Source: UBA4644 sp900555855 (GTDB lineage Bacteria; Bacillota; Clostridia; Oscillospirales; Butyricicoccaceae). Taken from it: a DNA stretch of 64,000 nucleotides. Numbering within the stretch: position 1 is the stretch's first letter; each line of letters opens with the position of its first letter. The position numbers and the translations under genes were made by a program. The stretch spans positions 6,470 through 70,469 of the forward strand of contig DAWAJD010000006.1 in assembly GCA_052289195.1 (NCBI GenBank). The letters run 5' to 3'. Positions 17,509 through 25,857 of this stretch are shown here, piece by piece. A model generated the notes under the pieces. The model did not search any database, was not told the origin of the DNA, and saw only the letters and a program-made list of their open reading frames with translations.

Positions 17509-18184
17509 GGGTAATACCGCCTTTCTCTTGTGTGTTTTGTTCCAAATCATGCTGTTTTTCCTGCCTGCGCAGCCGGAGATATGCGATCAGGATCCGGCAG
17601 GCCGCGATCAGATAGCGCAGCGGGCAGGCAGAAAAGGTCACATCGCCCTGCAGGCGAAGGGTCTCTGCGGTGAAATCCGCGTCCACGGAGATCTCCGTTT
17701 TGCGGATGCGAAGGCTATTTTGCAAAACAGGGTACAGTGCAGAGAGGCCTGCCGCAAGCTCGCCATAGGTCATGGCCACGGCATAGGCATCCCTGCCGCC
17801 CACCTGCACCGCCAGCTGCAGCCGGGGGACGGAGATGGGGCGCAGCATGGCGCCCACCGCCTTCAGCCCCAGCCGGATCAGCGCAAGGATCATCTGCAGG
17901 GAGGGCTTTTCCGGCAGGATCTCCGTTTTTTTCTGTTTTTTGGCTTTTTTTGTTTTCTTTTCGTCAGAAATTGGTTTTTCCTTGCGTTCTCTGGGCTTCT
18001 TCGGCTCCTTTTGCCGTTTCTTCCTGGGATAAAGCTGCAGATAAACCGGCCCCAGGCCGGCATGGACCTGCAGCGCGCCGTTATATTGCACCCGCAGGCG
18101 CACTGGCAGCAGGAGCAACAGTAAAAGCAGCAGAAGAAGCCCCAGTAGAATCAGACCGATAATCTTCAAGGCGTCACGCCTCAC
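17492..18184 (-). CDS. ytfI: DUF2953 (YtfI-like) sporulation-associated membrane protein
   Basis: Single-pass membrane protein of up to 230 residues. The first 25 residues form an extreme poly-Leu helix, followed by VRLRVQYNG, typical of DUF2953. A Lys/Glu-rich stretch follows (about residues 62-95), then a folded domain to the end. The paired ytfI-ytfJ arrangement is conserved in spore formers, but the biochemical role is unknown. The start is either GTG 18184 (overlapping the scpB stop) or an in-frame TTG at 18169 that leaves MKIIGLIL, which looks more family-like. Confidence 0.8.
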   Translation of the reverse strand: MRRDALKIIGLILLGLLLLLLLLLLLPVRLRVQYNGALQVHAGLGPVYLQLYPRKKRQKEPKKPRERKEKPISDEKKTKKAKKQKKTEILPEKPSLQMILALIRLGLKAVGAMLRPISVPRLQLAVQVGGRDAYAVAMTYGELAAGLSALYPVLQNSLRIRKTEISVDADFTAETLRLQGDVTFSACPLRYLIAACRILIAYLRLRRQEKQHDLEQNTQEKGGITHEQHQ

Positions 18185-18773
18185 TTTCCGCCGGCGGAGC
18201 CTCCTCCGTTTCCGGCTGCTCCAAGTCGCTCAGCGTCAGCTGTCCGCTGTCCTCCGTTCCAAAGGATTCCAGCGCGGGCAGCTGGCTCACGGAGCTCAAG
18301 CCAAAGCTGCGCAGAAAGCTCTCCGTCGTGCGGTAAAGGATCGGCCTGCCCGGAACATCCAGCCGGCCGCATTCCTCGATCAGGCCCTTATCCGTCAGGC
18401 TGCCCACGGTATAGGCGCTGTCCACGCCGCGGATCTGCTCGATATAGGCGCGGGTCACCGGCTGCTTATAGGCCACGATGGCCAGCACCTCCAATGCGGA
18501 GGCCGAAAGCGCCGGAGGCTTTCTCGTCTCCAGCGCAGCCCGCACCAATGGCGCATAATCGCCCCGGGACGCCAGCTGATACCGGTCGTCCAGGCGAAGC
18601 AGACGAAGGCCCCGGCGTTCATAATCGTAGCCGTCGGCCAGCTGCTGCGCCGCCTGCTGCAGCTCCGCCCGGTCCACCTGCAGCACAGCGCAGAGCTTGC
18701 TCTCGCTCACAGAATCTCCCGCCGCAAACAGGACCGCTTCCAGCGCACATTCCAGCTCATGCAAATCCGTCAT
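18174..18773 (-). CDS. scpB: Segregation and condensation protein B
   Basis: Winged-helix partner of ScpA in the SMC condensin complex that compacts and segregates the chromosome. 199 residues, normal size. It starts LHELECALEAVLFAAGDSV and carries EVLAIVAYKQPVTRAYIEQI near residue 105, the most conserved ScpB stretch. An acidic tail follows. It overlaps scpA by 4 bases. Confidence 0.95.
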   Translation of the reverse strand: MTDLHELECALEAVLFAAGDSVSESKLCAVLQVDRAELQQAAQQLADGYDYERRGLRLLRLDDRYQLASRGDYAPLVRAALETRKPPALSASALEVLAIVAYKQPVTRAYIEQIRGVDSAYTVGSLTDKGLIEECGRLDVPGRPILYRTTESFLRSFGLSSVSQLPALESFGTEDSGQLTLSDLEQPETEEAPPAESEA

Positions 18774-19537
18774 TCCGCATCCTCATCTGCCGGGCCCTGG
18801 GCGCCCTGCGCCTGCTCCTCCTGCGTCGCCAGGCGAAGCATACAGTCCCGGTCTTCTGTTTCCTCGATCATGATCTTATGGGTGCGGGAAAGCTCCAGCA
18901 CCGCCAAAAATATCGCCACCAGCTCCGAACGGCTGCGGGCGGAAAAGGTCAGCTCCCGGAAGGAGAGCCGCTCGCTGTGGACGAACCTGCGGACCACCTC
19001 CCGAATCTTGTCGTCCACCGGGACGGTCTCGTGGCCCACGATGCCCCGGAAGGCCTCCACCGGCGGCGGCAGACGCCGCTCCGCGCGGCTGAGGATCGCC
19101 TCCAGTGCCCGGACAAGCACCTCGCTGTCGTAGCTGTACTGCACATCGGCTTTACACTTTTCCAGCGGCTCCTGCCCCTTGACGAACAGCTCGCTGCCGA
19201 TCTGGCTCCGCAGATTCAGGGCGCTGCCGGCCTCCCGGATGCGCTGATATTCCAGCAGTGCTTCCACCAGCCCCGCCCGAGGATCCTCCTGCGGCTCCTC
19301 CGCATAAACCGGCAGCAGCATCTTGGATTTGATATACATGAGCTGCGCTGCCATGGTAATAAACTCCGAGGCGATCTCCAGATCAAACTCCTGCATCTGC
19401 CGGATATAGCTCAGATACTGCTCCAGAATATCCGCAATGGGGATGTCCTGGATCTCCACCTTGTTTTTGGAGAGCAGGTGCAGCAGCAGATCCAGCGGCC
19501 CGTCAAACACCTCCAGATGAAAGGTGACCTCCTTCAT
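18770..19537 (-). CDS. scpA: Segregation and condensation protein A
   Basis: Kleisin subunit that bridges SMC heads. 255 residues, typical. The N-terminal FDGPLDLLLHLLSKNKVEI (about residues 10-28) is the kleisin signature that binds the SMC neck, followed by EFITMAAQLMYIKSKMLLP near 60. The C-terminal winged helix contains LVAIFLAVLELSRTHKI near 205. It is co-transcribed with the upstream M50 protease gene (4-base overlap) and with scpB. Confidence 0.95.
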   Translation of the reverse strand: MKEVTFHLEVFDGPLDLLLHLLSKNKVEIQDIPIADILEQYLSYIRQMQEFDLEIASEFITMAAQLMYIKSKMLLPVYAEEPQEDPRAGLVEALLEYQRIREAGSALNLRSQIGSELFVKGQEPLEKCKADVQYSYDSEVLVRALEAILSRAERRLPPPVEAFRGIVGHETVPVDDKIREVVRRFVHSERLSFRELTFSARSRSELVAIFLAVLELSRTHKIMIEETEDRDCMLRLATQEEQAQGAQGPADEDAE

Positions 19538-20196
19538 GCCGCCCCTCCCGTCAAAAACAGCGTCATCCGCCAGGCGGCCCGAAGGATCCCGTCCATCACG
19601 GCGCCGCGCACGGTATCGATCGGCCCGTTCAGCGCGCCGGAAGCGATCAGCGCCAGAAACGCCACGCCGCAGATGCGCTCATGTTTCAGCAGAACGCTCA
19701 CAGCCCGGTCCGGCAGCAGCGGCAGCAGCAGCCGGCTCCCGTCCAGCGGCGGCACAGGGATCAGGTTGAAGGTCCCCAGGCCCACATTAAGCGCCGCCAG
19801 CATCGCCAGAAAGGAAACGGCCGTCTCGCAAAAGGCGCCGCTCCCCTTCCAGCGGATCAGATAGGCGATCACCGCCGCCAGAAACGCCTGCAGAAAGTTG
19901 CACAGCGGTCCGGCAATGGCGGTGATGGCCATACCAAGCTTTTGATTGCGGATCCGAAAGCGGCTGGGGTCGATGGGCACAGGGCGGGCCCAGCCAACGC
20001 CTCCCAGCAGCATACAGATCGTTCCGATGAGATCCAGATGCTTCAGCGGATCCAGTGAGAGCCGTCCCTGCTCCTTGGCCGTCCGGTCTCCCAGCAGATA
20101 TGCCGCCCAGCCGTGAGCCATTTCATGGAGCACCAGCGCCATGAGCACCGCAGGCAACAGCATACAAAGCTCCTTCAGGGAGTAACGAAACAGCAT
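19534..20196 (-). CDS. Site-2 protease family (M50) membrane metalloprotease
   Basis: Intramembrane zinc protease of 220 residues with about five hydrophobic segments. The zinc site HEMAH is at residues 25-29 in a transmembrane helix and the third ligand is expected in the second motif VPPLDGSRL near 150. The family (YwhC/SpoIVFB-like, COG1994) includes housekeeping and sporulation proteases; this short form lacks a CBS or PDZ domain. It lies between lysA and scpA, a common order in Clostridia. The substrate is unknown. Confidence 0.85.
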   Translation of the reverse strand: MLFRYSLKELCMLLPAVLMALVLHEMAHGWAAYLLGDRTAKEQGRLSLDPLKHLDLIGTICMLLGGVGWARPVPIDPSRFRIRNQKLGMAITAIAGPLCNFLQAFLAAVIAYLIRWKGSGAFCETAVSFLAMLAALNVGLGTFNLIPVPPLDGSRLLLPLLPDRAVSVLLKHERICGVAFLALIASGALNGPIDTVRGAVMDGILRAAWRMTLFLTGGAA

Positions 20197-20235
20197 GAAC
20201 GCATCCTTCCCTCTTTTCGATAAAAATCAGCAGGA

Positions 20236-21546
20236 TCAGACGATATCGTTGCAGATCAGATCGTCATAGCTCTCCCGGCGAACCACGGTCTCCACCTTGC
20301 CATTCTCCCGGATCAGCAGGATGGGCGGACGAGGCACCCGGTTATAGTTGGACGCCATGGAATAGTTATAAGCGCCGGTGGCGAAGACGCAGAGAATGTC
20401 GTCCGCCTTGGCGGTCTGGAACTTCAGATCTTTGGCCACCAGATCGCCGCTCTCGCAGCAGCGGCCGGCAATGGTCTGGACCTTATCCCGGGGCGCATTG
20501 GCACGGTTGGCCACCACGGCGTCATACTGAGCCTGATACAGGGCAAAGCGGGGGTTATCGGGCAGACCGCCGTCTACGGAGACATAGGTGCGGGCATCCT
20601 TGATATCCCGGACGGAACCCACGGTATACAGCGTGCAGCCGGCGGTGCAGACCATGCTGCGGCCCGGCTCGATGACGATCTCGGGGATCTCCCGGCCCAT
20701 TTTGGCCGCTTCTTCCCGCATGACCTCGCCCATGGCGTCGATCTTCTCGCCAAAGGTGCCGGGCTCGTCGGTGGGCATATACTTCACGCCGAAGCCGCCG
20801 CCGATGATCATTTCCTCCATGTGGATGTTCAGCTCCTTCTCCATTTTGCAGAAGAAGTCGAACATGATGCGGGCCGCCTTGGCGAAGCCGTCTACGCTGA
20901 ACACCTGAGAACCGATATGGCAGTGGATGCCGACGAAGTCCAGATGCTTGTGCTCCAGAATATACTTTGCAAGGCGCATGGCCTCGCCATCCTCGATGCC
21001 GAAGCCGAATTTGCTGTCATTCTGGCCGGTGGAGATGAACTCATGGGTATCGGCATGGACACCGGGCTTGACGCGGAACAGAACCCTCTGACGCTTGCCC
21101 TTGGCGGCGCAGACAGCCTCCAGCCGATCCACCTCTTCAAAGGCATCGATGATGATGGAGCCGATGCCGCAATCCACAGCCATCTCCAGCTCGGAGACCG
21201 TCTTGTTGTTGCCGTGGAAGTGCAGATGCCGGGGATCAAAGCCCGCCTTCAGCGCCGTGTAAAGCTCGCCGCCGGAGACCACATCCGCATGGACGCCCTC
21301 GCTGGCCAGAATGGGATAGATAAACCGGGCGCATAGGGCCTTGCTTGCGTAGGCAACTTTATAACGCTCGCCGAAATTGCGGCGCATGGCTTGGGTAAAA
21401 TCACGGCAGTTCTGCCGGATCTGGCCCTCGCTCATAACATAGGCAGGGGTGCCGTATTCACGGGCGACCTCCACCAGGTCCACATTGTCGAGACAAAGAT
21501 GGCCGTTGTCCCGGATGGTAAAGCGGTCGCTGTAGTAGGTGTTCAT
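20236..21546 (-). CDS. lysA: Diaminopimelate decarboxylase
   Basis: PLP enzyme that converts meso-diaminopimelate to lysine. 436 residues, typical. The PLP-lysine motif is VAYASKALC near residue 48. Further fold-III decarboxylase motifs are GIHCHIGSQ near 205, IEPGRSMV near 290 and GRCCESGD near 360, which contains the active-site Cys from the dimer partner. It starts one base after the engB stop. Confidence 0.95.
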   Translation of the reverse strand: MNTYYSDRFTIRDNGHLCLDNVDLVEVAREYGTPAYVMSEGQIRQNCRDFTQAMRRNFGERYKVAYASKALCARFIYPILASEGVHADVVSGGELYTALKAGFDPRHLHFHGNNKTVSELEMAVDCGIGSIIIDAFEEVDRLEAVCAAKGKRQRVLFRVKPGVHADTHEFISTGQNDSKFGFGIEDGEAMRLAKYILEHKHLDFVGIHCHIGSQVFSVDGFAKAARIMFDFFCKMEKELNIHMEEMIIGGGFGVKYMPTDEPGTFGEKIDAMGEVMREEAAKMGREIPEIVIEPGRSMVCTAGCTLYTVGSVRDIKDARTYVSVDGGLPDNPRFALYQAQYDAVVANRANAPRDKVQTIAGRCCESGDLVAKDLKFQTAKADDILCVFATGAYNYSMASNYNRVPRPPILLIRENGKVETVVRRESYDDLICNDIV

Positions 21547-21547
21547 G

Positions 21548-22141
21548 TCAGTTTTCCTCCAATGCTTTTTGTATATCTGCGCATAATAGATCCCGATTGG
21601 TTCCCTTTTCCGCGGAAAAGGCGATGAGGGTCTCCTCTGCTGTCAGCTGAAGCGTCTCCCGGATGCGGGCCAGATTGGGCTCCACCTCCGATTTCTTCAG
21701 CTTATCCAGCTTGTTGGCCACCACGGTCAGGGGCTTGCCGTAATACCGGGCCCATTCCGCCATGGCCACATCGTCCGCCGTTGGCTTATGCCGGGCATCG
21801 ACGATCATATAGATCCGGGCGATCTGTGCCCGGTCAGCCTCAAAATATTGCTCGATCAGCCTGGAATACCGTTCCCGCTCTGCCTGAGAGGTCTTGGAAT
21901 AACCATAGCCCGGCAGATCCACCAGCCAGCCCCGGCCCTCCACCTGAAACAGGTTGACAAAGACCGTCTTCCCCGGAACGGAGCTGACCCGGGCAAAGCC
22001 CTTTTTGCCCACCACCCGGTTCAGCGTGGAGGATTTTCCCACATTGGACCGGCCGGCAAAGACCACCCGGCGCTGGGTATCCCGGGGAAAATCCCCGGGC
22101 TTTGCGGCGGAGCGGATAAATACCGTGTTTTTGAAATCCAT
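21548..22141 (-). CDS. engB: Ribosome biogenesis GTPase YsxC/EngB
   Basis: GTPase needed for 50S subunit assembly. 197 residues. G1 is GRSNVGKSS near residue 30, G3 is DLPGYGYSK near 75 and G4 is NKLDK near 140. Lon upstream followed by engB is conserved in Firmicutes (lonA-ysxC in Bacillus). Confidence 0.95.
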   Translation of the reverse strand: MDFKNTVFIRSAAKPGDFPRDTQRRVVFAGRSNVGKSSTLNRVVGKKGFARVSSVPGKTVFVNLFQVEGRGWLVDLPGYGYSKTSQAERERYSRLIEQYFEADRAQIARIYMIVDARHKPTADDVAMAEWARYYGKPLTVVANKLDKLKKSEVEPNLARIRETLQLTAEETLIAFSAEKGTNRDLLCADIQKALEEN

Positions 22142-22151
22142 CGCGCCGCCC

Positions 22152-24581
22152 TCACTGCCGGATGGCCGGGGCGGGCCGGTTTTTGCCCGCCGGCGGGATG
22201 ACCGCAGGCACAGCGGCCTTGGTCTCCGGCGCAGCGGCCGCCTGATGCAGGCCGAATACCGTGTCCAGCACCTGATCCATATGGCTGACCAGGACGAAGG
22301 ACACGCTTTCCTTCACCAGCGAATCCACTTCCTCCAAATCCTTCCGGTTTTCCGCCGGGATCAGGACGGTGGTTGCATGATTGCGCCAGGCCGCCATGGA
22401 TTTTTCCCGCAGGCCGCCAATGGGCAAAACTCTGCCCCGCAGGGTGATCTCGCCGGTCATAGCGATGTTCTTGGGAACCGGCCTTCCGGTAAGGGCGGAA
22501 AAGACCGCCGTCGCCGTGGTAATACCGGCAGAAGGCCCATCCTTGGGGACGGCCCCCTCCGGAAAATGAATGTGAATGTCCTTTTTTGCCGGAAAATCCT
22601 CCGGAAGGCCCAGCTGCTGGGTGCGGCTGCGGAGATAAGTGATGGCTGCATGGGCAGATTCCTTCATTACATCGCCCAGATTTCCCGTGATCTCCAGCTT
22701 TCCGGAGCCGGGCACGGCGGCCGCCTCCACCTCCAGCATCTCGCCGCCGGCGGCAGTCCAGGCAAGGCCGTTGACCACGCCCACCTCCGGTTCCTCCAGC
22801 GGCTTCTCCATGGGAAAGATGGGGACGCCCAGATAGTCCGGCAGGTTCTGAACGGTAAAGTGCAGCGAGCGCTTGCCCGTTTCCGTCATATATTTCGCCG
22901 TCTTGCGGCAGAGCTTTGCAATGAGCCGCTCCATGGTGCGGACGCCGGCCTCCCGGGTGTAGCAGGTGATGAGCATCTGCAGGGCCTCGTCGTCCAGCCG
23001 CAGGTTCTGGGCCCGGAGTCCGTGCTTCTTCAGCTGCTTGGGGATCAGGTGCTTCCGGGCGATGCGGATCTTCTCCACATCGGTATAGCCCGGCAGGTCG
23101 ATGATCTCCATCCGATCCAGCAGCGGGCCGGGGATATTGCTCTTATCGTTGGCGGTGGTGATAAACAGAACATCGCTGAGATCAAAGGGAAGCTCCACAA
23201 AATGATCCCGGAAGGCGCTGTTCTGCTCGGTATCAAAGACCTCCAGCAGCGCGGAGGAGGGATCGCCCTTATAATCGCTGCCCAGCTTGTCGATCTCGTC
23301 GATGAGGATCAGGCAGTTGCGGCTGCCCGCCTGCCGCAGCGCAGTGATGATGCGGCCGGGCATGGAGCCGATATAGGTCTTCCTGTGGCCCCGGATCTCC
23401 GCCTCATCCCGAACGCCGCCCAGGCTCAGCCGGGCATAGTCCCTGCCCATGCAGCGGGCGATGGAGCGGGCGATGGAGGTCTTGCCCACGCCCGGCGGGC
23501 CGGCCAGACAAAGAATCTGGCCCTTGACGCTGCCGGTAAGGGTCTTGACGGCGAAAAACTCCAGGATGCGCTCCTTGACCTTTTCCAGGCCCGTATGGTC
23601 CTCGTCCAGAATGGCCCGTGCCTTCTGCAGGTCGGTATTTTCCTTCTTGACCTCGGTCCAGGGCAGATCCAGACAAACATCCAGATAAGTGCGGGAAACG
23701 CCGCTCTCCGGAGAGGTGGGCTGCATTTTGCCCAGACGCCGGGCTTCCTTCACGAGCTTTTCCCGGACCTCCTCCGGCAGATCCTTGCGCTGGATCTTCT
23801 GGAGATATTCCTGCGCTTCGGAAAGCGCGTCTTCCCCTTCGCCCAGCTCCTCGCTGATGACCTTCAGCTGCTCCCGCAGGTAATAATCCCGCTGGCCCTT
23901 GTCCATGGATTCCTTGACCTTCTCCTGAATATCCTGTTCCAGGCGAAGGATCTCGTTTTCCCGGGAGAGATAATGCAGCAGCAGCCCCATGCGTCTGCGG
24001 GGATCCTGCGTCTCCAGCAGCTGCTGCTTCTGTTCAAAGGCCATTTGGGTGTTCTGCGCGATATAATCGGAAAGCGGGCCTGGCTCTCTGGCGCCCACGA
24101 CATGCATGACCACATCGCTGGCCATCTGGGGCACCAGCGACGCGTATTCCATAAAAAGCTCCTGCGCCTGCCGCACCATGGCAAGATCGCGCTTCGTGGC
24201 GCGGGAGACCTCCATTTCGGGCAAAAGCTCGATGTCCGCCAGCAGGAAGGGCTCCTCCTGCGTGACCTGGCGCAGCAGCGCCCGATCCAGCCCCTCCACC
24301 AGCACACGGATGCTGTCGCCGGGGATCTTCAGGATCTGGCGGACCTTGCAGTAAGCGCCCATGCCGAACAGATCCTCCTGGACGGGATCGTCCACGGAGA
24401 TGTCTCTCTGCGTGACCAGAAAGATCCTCTGGCCGTTGGCCATGGCATATTCCATGGCCTGAATGGATTTTTGCCGGCCCACATCAAAGTGGAACAGCGC
24501 GCCGGGAAATACAGTAATCCCCCGCAAAGCCAGCGTCGGCACCTGGCTTACGACCTGATTGACTGCAATGGTTGATTTCAT
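22152..24581 (-). CDS. lon: ATP-dependent protease La (Lon)
   Basis: Cytoplasmic AAA+ serine protease that degrades damaged and regulatory proteins. 809 residues, full length. The LON substrate-binding domain fills the first 200 residues, followed by a coiled-coil region and the AAA module (Walker A GPPGVGKTS near 357, Walker B ILIDEID). The protease domain has the catalytic Ser in PKDGPSAGITTATAV near 683 and the Lys in LPIGGLREKSMAA near 725. The last 30 residues are Ala/Pro-rich. It is the first gene of the long minus-strand run, behind a sigma-A promoter at 24630-24658. I see no CIRCE or CtsR operator upstream. Confidence 0.96.
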   Translation of the reverse strand: MKSTIAVNQVVSQVPTLALRGITVFPGALFHFDVGRQKSIQAMEYAMANGQRIFLVTQRDISVDDPVQEDLFGMGAYCKVRQILKIPGDSIRVLVEGLDRALLRQVTQEEPFLLADIELLPEMEVSRATKRDLAMVRQAQELFMEYASLVPQMASDVVMHVVGAREPGPLSDYIAQNTQMAFEQKQQLLETQDPRRRMGLLLHYLSRENEILRLEQDIQEKVKESMDKGQRDYYLREQLKVISEELGEGEDALSEAQEYLQKIQRKDLPEEVREKLVKEARRLGKMQPTSPESGVSRTYLDVCLDLPWTEVKKENTDLQKARAILDEDHTGLEKVKERILEFFAVKTLTGSVKGQILCLAGPPGVGKTSIARSIARCMGRDYARLSLGGVRDEAEIRGHRKTYIGSMPGRIITALRQAGSRNCLILIDEIDKLGSDYKGDPSSALLEVFDTEQNSAFRDHFVELPFDLSDVLFITTANDKSNIPGPLLDRMEIIDLPGYTDVEKIRIARKHLIPKQLKKHGLRAQNLRLDDEALQMLITCYTREAGVRTMERLIAKLCRKTAKYMTETGKRSLHFTVQNLPDYLGVPIFPMEKPLEEPEVGVVNGLAWTAAGGEMLEVEAAAVPGSGKLEITGNLGDVMKESAHAAITYLRSRTQQLGLPEDFPAKKDIHIHFPEGAVPKDGPSAGITTATAVFSALTGRPVPKNIAMTGEITLRGRVLPIGGLREKSMAAWRNHATTVLIPAENRKDLEEVDSLVKESVSFVLVSHMDQVLDTVFGLHQAAAAPETKAAVPAVIPPAGKNRPAPAIRQ

Positions 24582-24629
24582 GTGGTTCCTCCTGTGGAAA
24601 TGACCAGATAGACATACTTAGATTTATAT

Positions 24630-24658
24630 AGTTTAACATAATAAAAGGCATATTTCAA
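24630..24658 (-). promoter_or_regulatory. Sigma-A promoter for the lon run
   Basis: On minus, TTGAAA (24653-24658) and TAAACT (24630-24635) with a 17-bp spacer, about 50 bp before the lon start. The region around it is unusually AT-rich. Confidence 0.7.
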
Positions 24659-24865
24659 GTGATTTCCAACGGTTACGAAAAGTTCAAAAAATGCAGCTTC
24701 TCACGGTTTGCGCGGCAGAAACGCCGTAGGGCCTATCCTGCCTTTCAGGCGACAGCCATAATGGAAAAGGCCGGTAACACCCGCGCTTTTCCGGCACCTT
24801 TCCGTCCGCCGCGGAATAGATTGGTAGCGAAGATACTCTTCAAATCTGATCAGGAGGTTCCGCTT

Positions 24866-25777
24866 ATGCCTGAAAGAGTTTCCCCCGGCCCGCTCCGCGG
24901 CAATCCGCCGCCCCGGGAGGCCGTTTGCATCCATACCAGAAAGGTCTATGATTCCTGCCGGGACAAAGAGTGCCTGCAGGACCTGCGCGTCTATCTCACC
25001 GCATCCTCCCAGGCCATCCTGGAAAGCGCCATCAATGTCAAGCCCCAGAGCGCCAAGCTGCTTTGGACCTACATCGATGTCGAACCCATCAGCTACAACC
25101 GCGGCTTCTACACGGTAGATGTGAAATACTTCTACCGGGTGGACTGCGACGCCTTCTCCGGCGTTGGCCGTCCCCGCCAGATCCATGGGCTTGCCACCTT
25201 CGACAAGCGCACGGTCCTCTTCGGCAGCGAGGGCAGCGCCCGGATCTTCAGCTCCGACTATGTGGCCAACGCCCAGGACATCCAGAACATCGAGCGCACC
25301 AACCTGCCCGTGGCGGTGGTGGAGGTCGTGGATCCCGTGTGTCTGGGCTGCAAGATGGTGGACACCTGCTGCGACAGCTGCTCCAGCACGGTCCCCTCCT
25401 CCGATATCCCCGCGGATATCTGCAGCTGCTTCGACGAGGATCTGGTGATCTCCTCCGACGGCCGCCAGCTGTTCGCCACCCTGGGCCAGTTCAGCATCAC
25501 TAAGCTGGAGCGCAGCATTCAGCTGCTGATGCCCGCCTACGATTTCTGCATGCCCCAGAAGGAATGTGCCGGCGACCCGGACGATCCCTGCGCCCTGTTC
25601 CAGAACTTCCAGTTCACGGTGGATGAGTTTTTCCCGCCGAAGGTCAGCGATTTCGTCTCCTCCGCGCCCCTTTCCGGCGGCAGCACCGGCTGCAGCAGCT
25701 GCGGCCAGAGCCAGCAGAACGGGGCTTCCCCTACCGGCGGATGCTGCGGCAGCGGCAGTCTTTCCCGCCGCCGCTGA
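24866..25777 (+). CDS. Cysteine-rich protein of unknown function, possible spore surface component
   Basis: 303 residues starting MPERVSPGPLRG. The start ATG 24866 follows a perfect AGGAGG. It has about two dozen cysteines, many in pairs or clusters (VYDSCRDKECLQDLRV near residue 30, VCLGCKMVDTCCDSC near 165, DICSCF, and a Gly/Ser/Cys tail with GCSSCG and GGCCGSG). The middle contains beta-rich sequence with NRGFYTVDVKYFYRVDC. There is no signal peptide or membrane helix. I do not recognise a named family; my recollection that related proteins occur across Clostridia is not verified. A Cys-rich soluble protein in a spore former suggests a coat or exosporium role, but this is a guess. No clear promoter is visible in the 284 bases upstream. 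Confidence 0.7.
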   Translation: MPERVSPGPLRGNPPPREAVCIHTRKVYDSCRDKECLQDLRVYLTASSQAILESAINVKPQSAKLLWTYIDVEPISYNRGFYTVDVKYFYRVDCDAFSGVGRPRQIHGLATFDKRTVLFGSEGSARIFSSDYVANAQDIQNIERTNLPVAVVEVVDPVCLGCKMVDTCCDSCSSTVPSSDIPADICSCFDEDLVISSDGRQLFATLGQFSITKLERSIQLLMPAYDFCMPQKECAGDPDDPCALFQNFQFTVDEFFPPKVSDFVSSAPLSGGSTGCSSCGQSQQNGASPTGGCCGSGSLSRRR

Positions 25778-25805
25778 GCGGCAGACCCGCGCAGACAGCA
25801 TAAAA

Positions 25806-25831
25806 GCCCGGACAGCATCGGCTGTCCGGGC
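25806..25831 (-). terminator. Terminator for the foldase gene
   Basis: Perfect 11-bp stem (GCCCGGACAGC and GCTGTCCGGGC), 4-nt loop, followed on the minus strand by TTTTA. It may also act weakly on the plus strand for the Cys-rich gene. Confidence 0.8.
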
Positions 25832-25857
25832 AAGGCTTGTTTCGGTTCGGGGCGCTG

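Noticed and set aside
21954..24575. Long plus-strand reading frame of 873 codons
   Set aside because: Antisense to lon; low-complexity Gln/His/Arg composition typical of a shadow frame.
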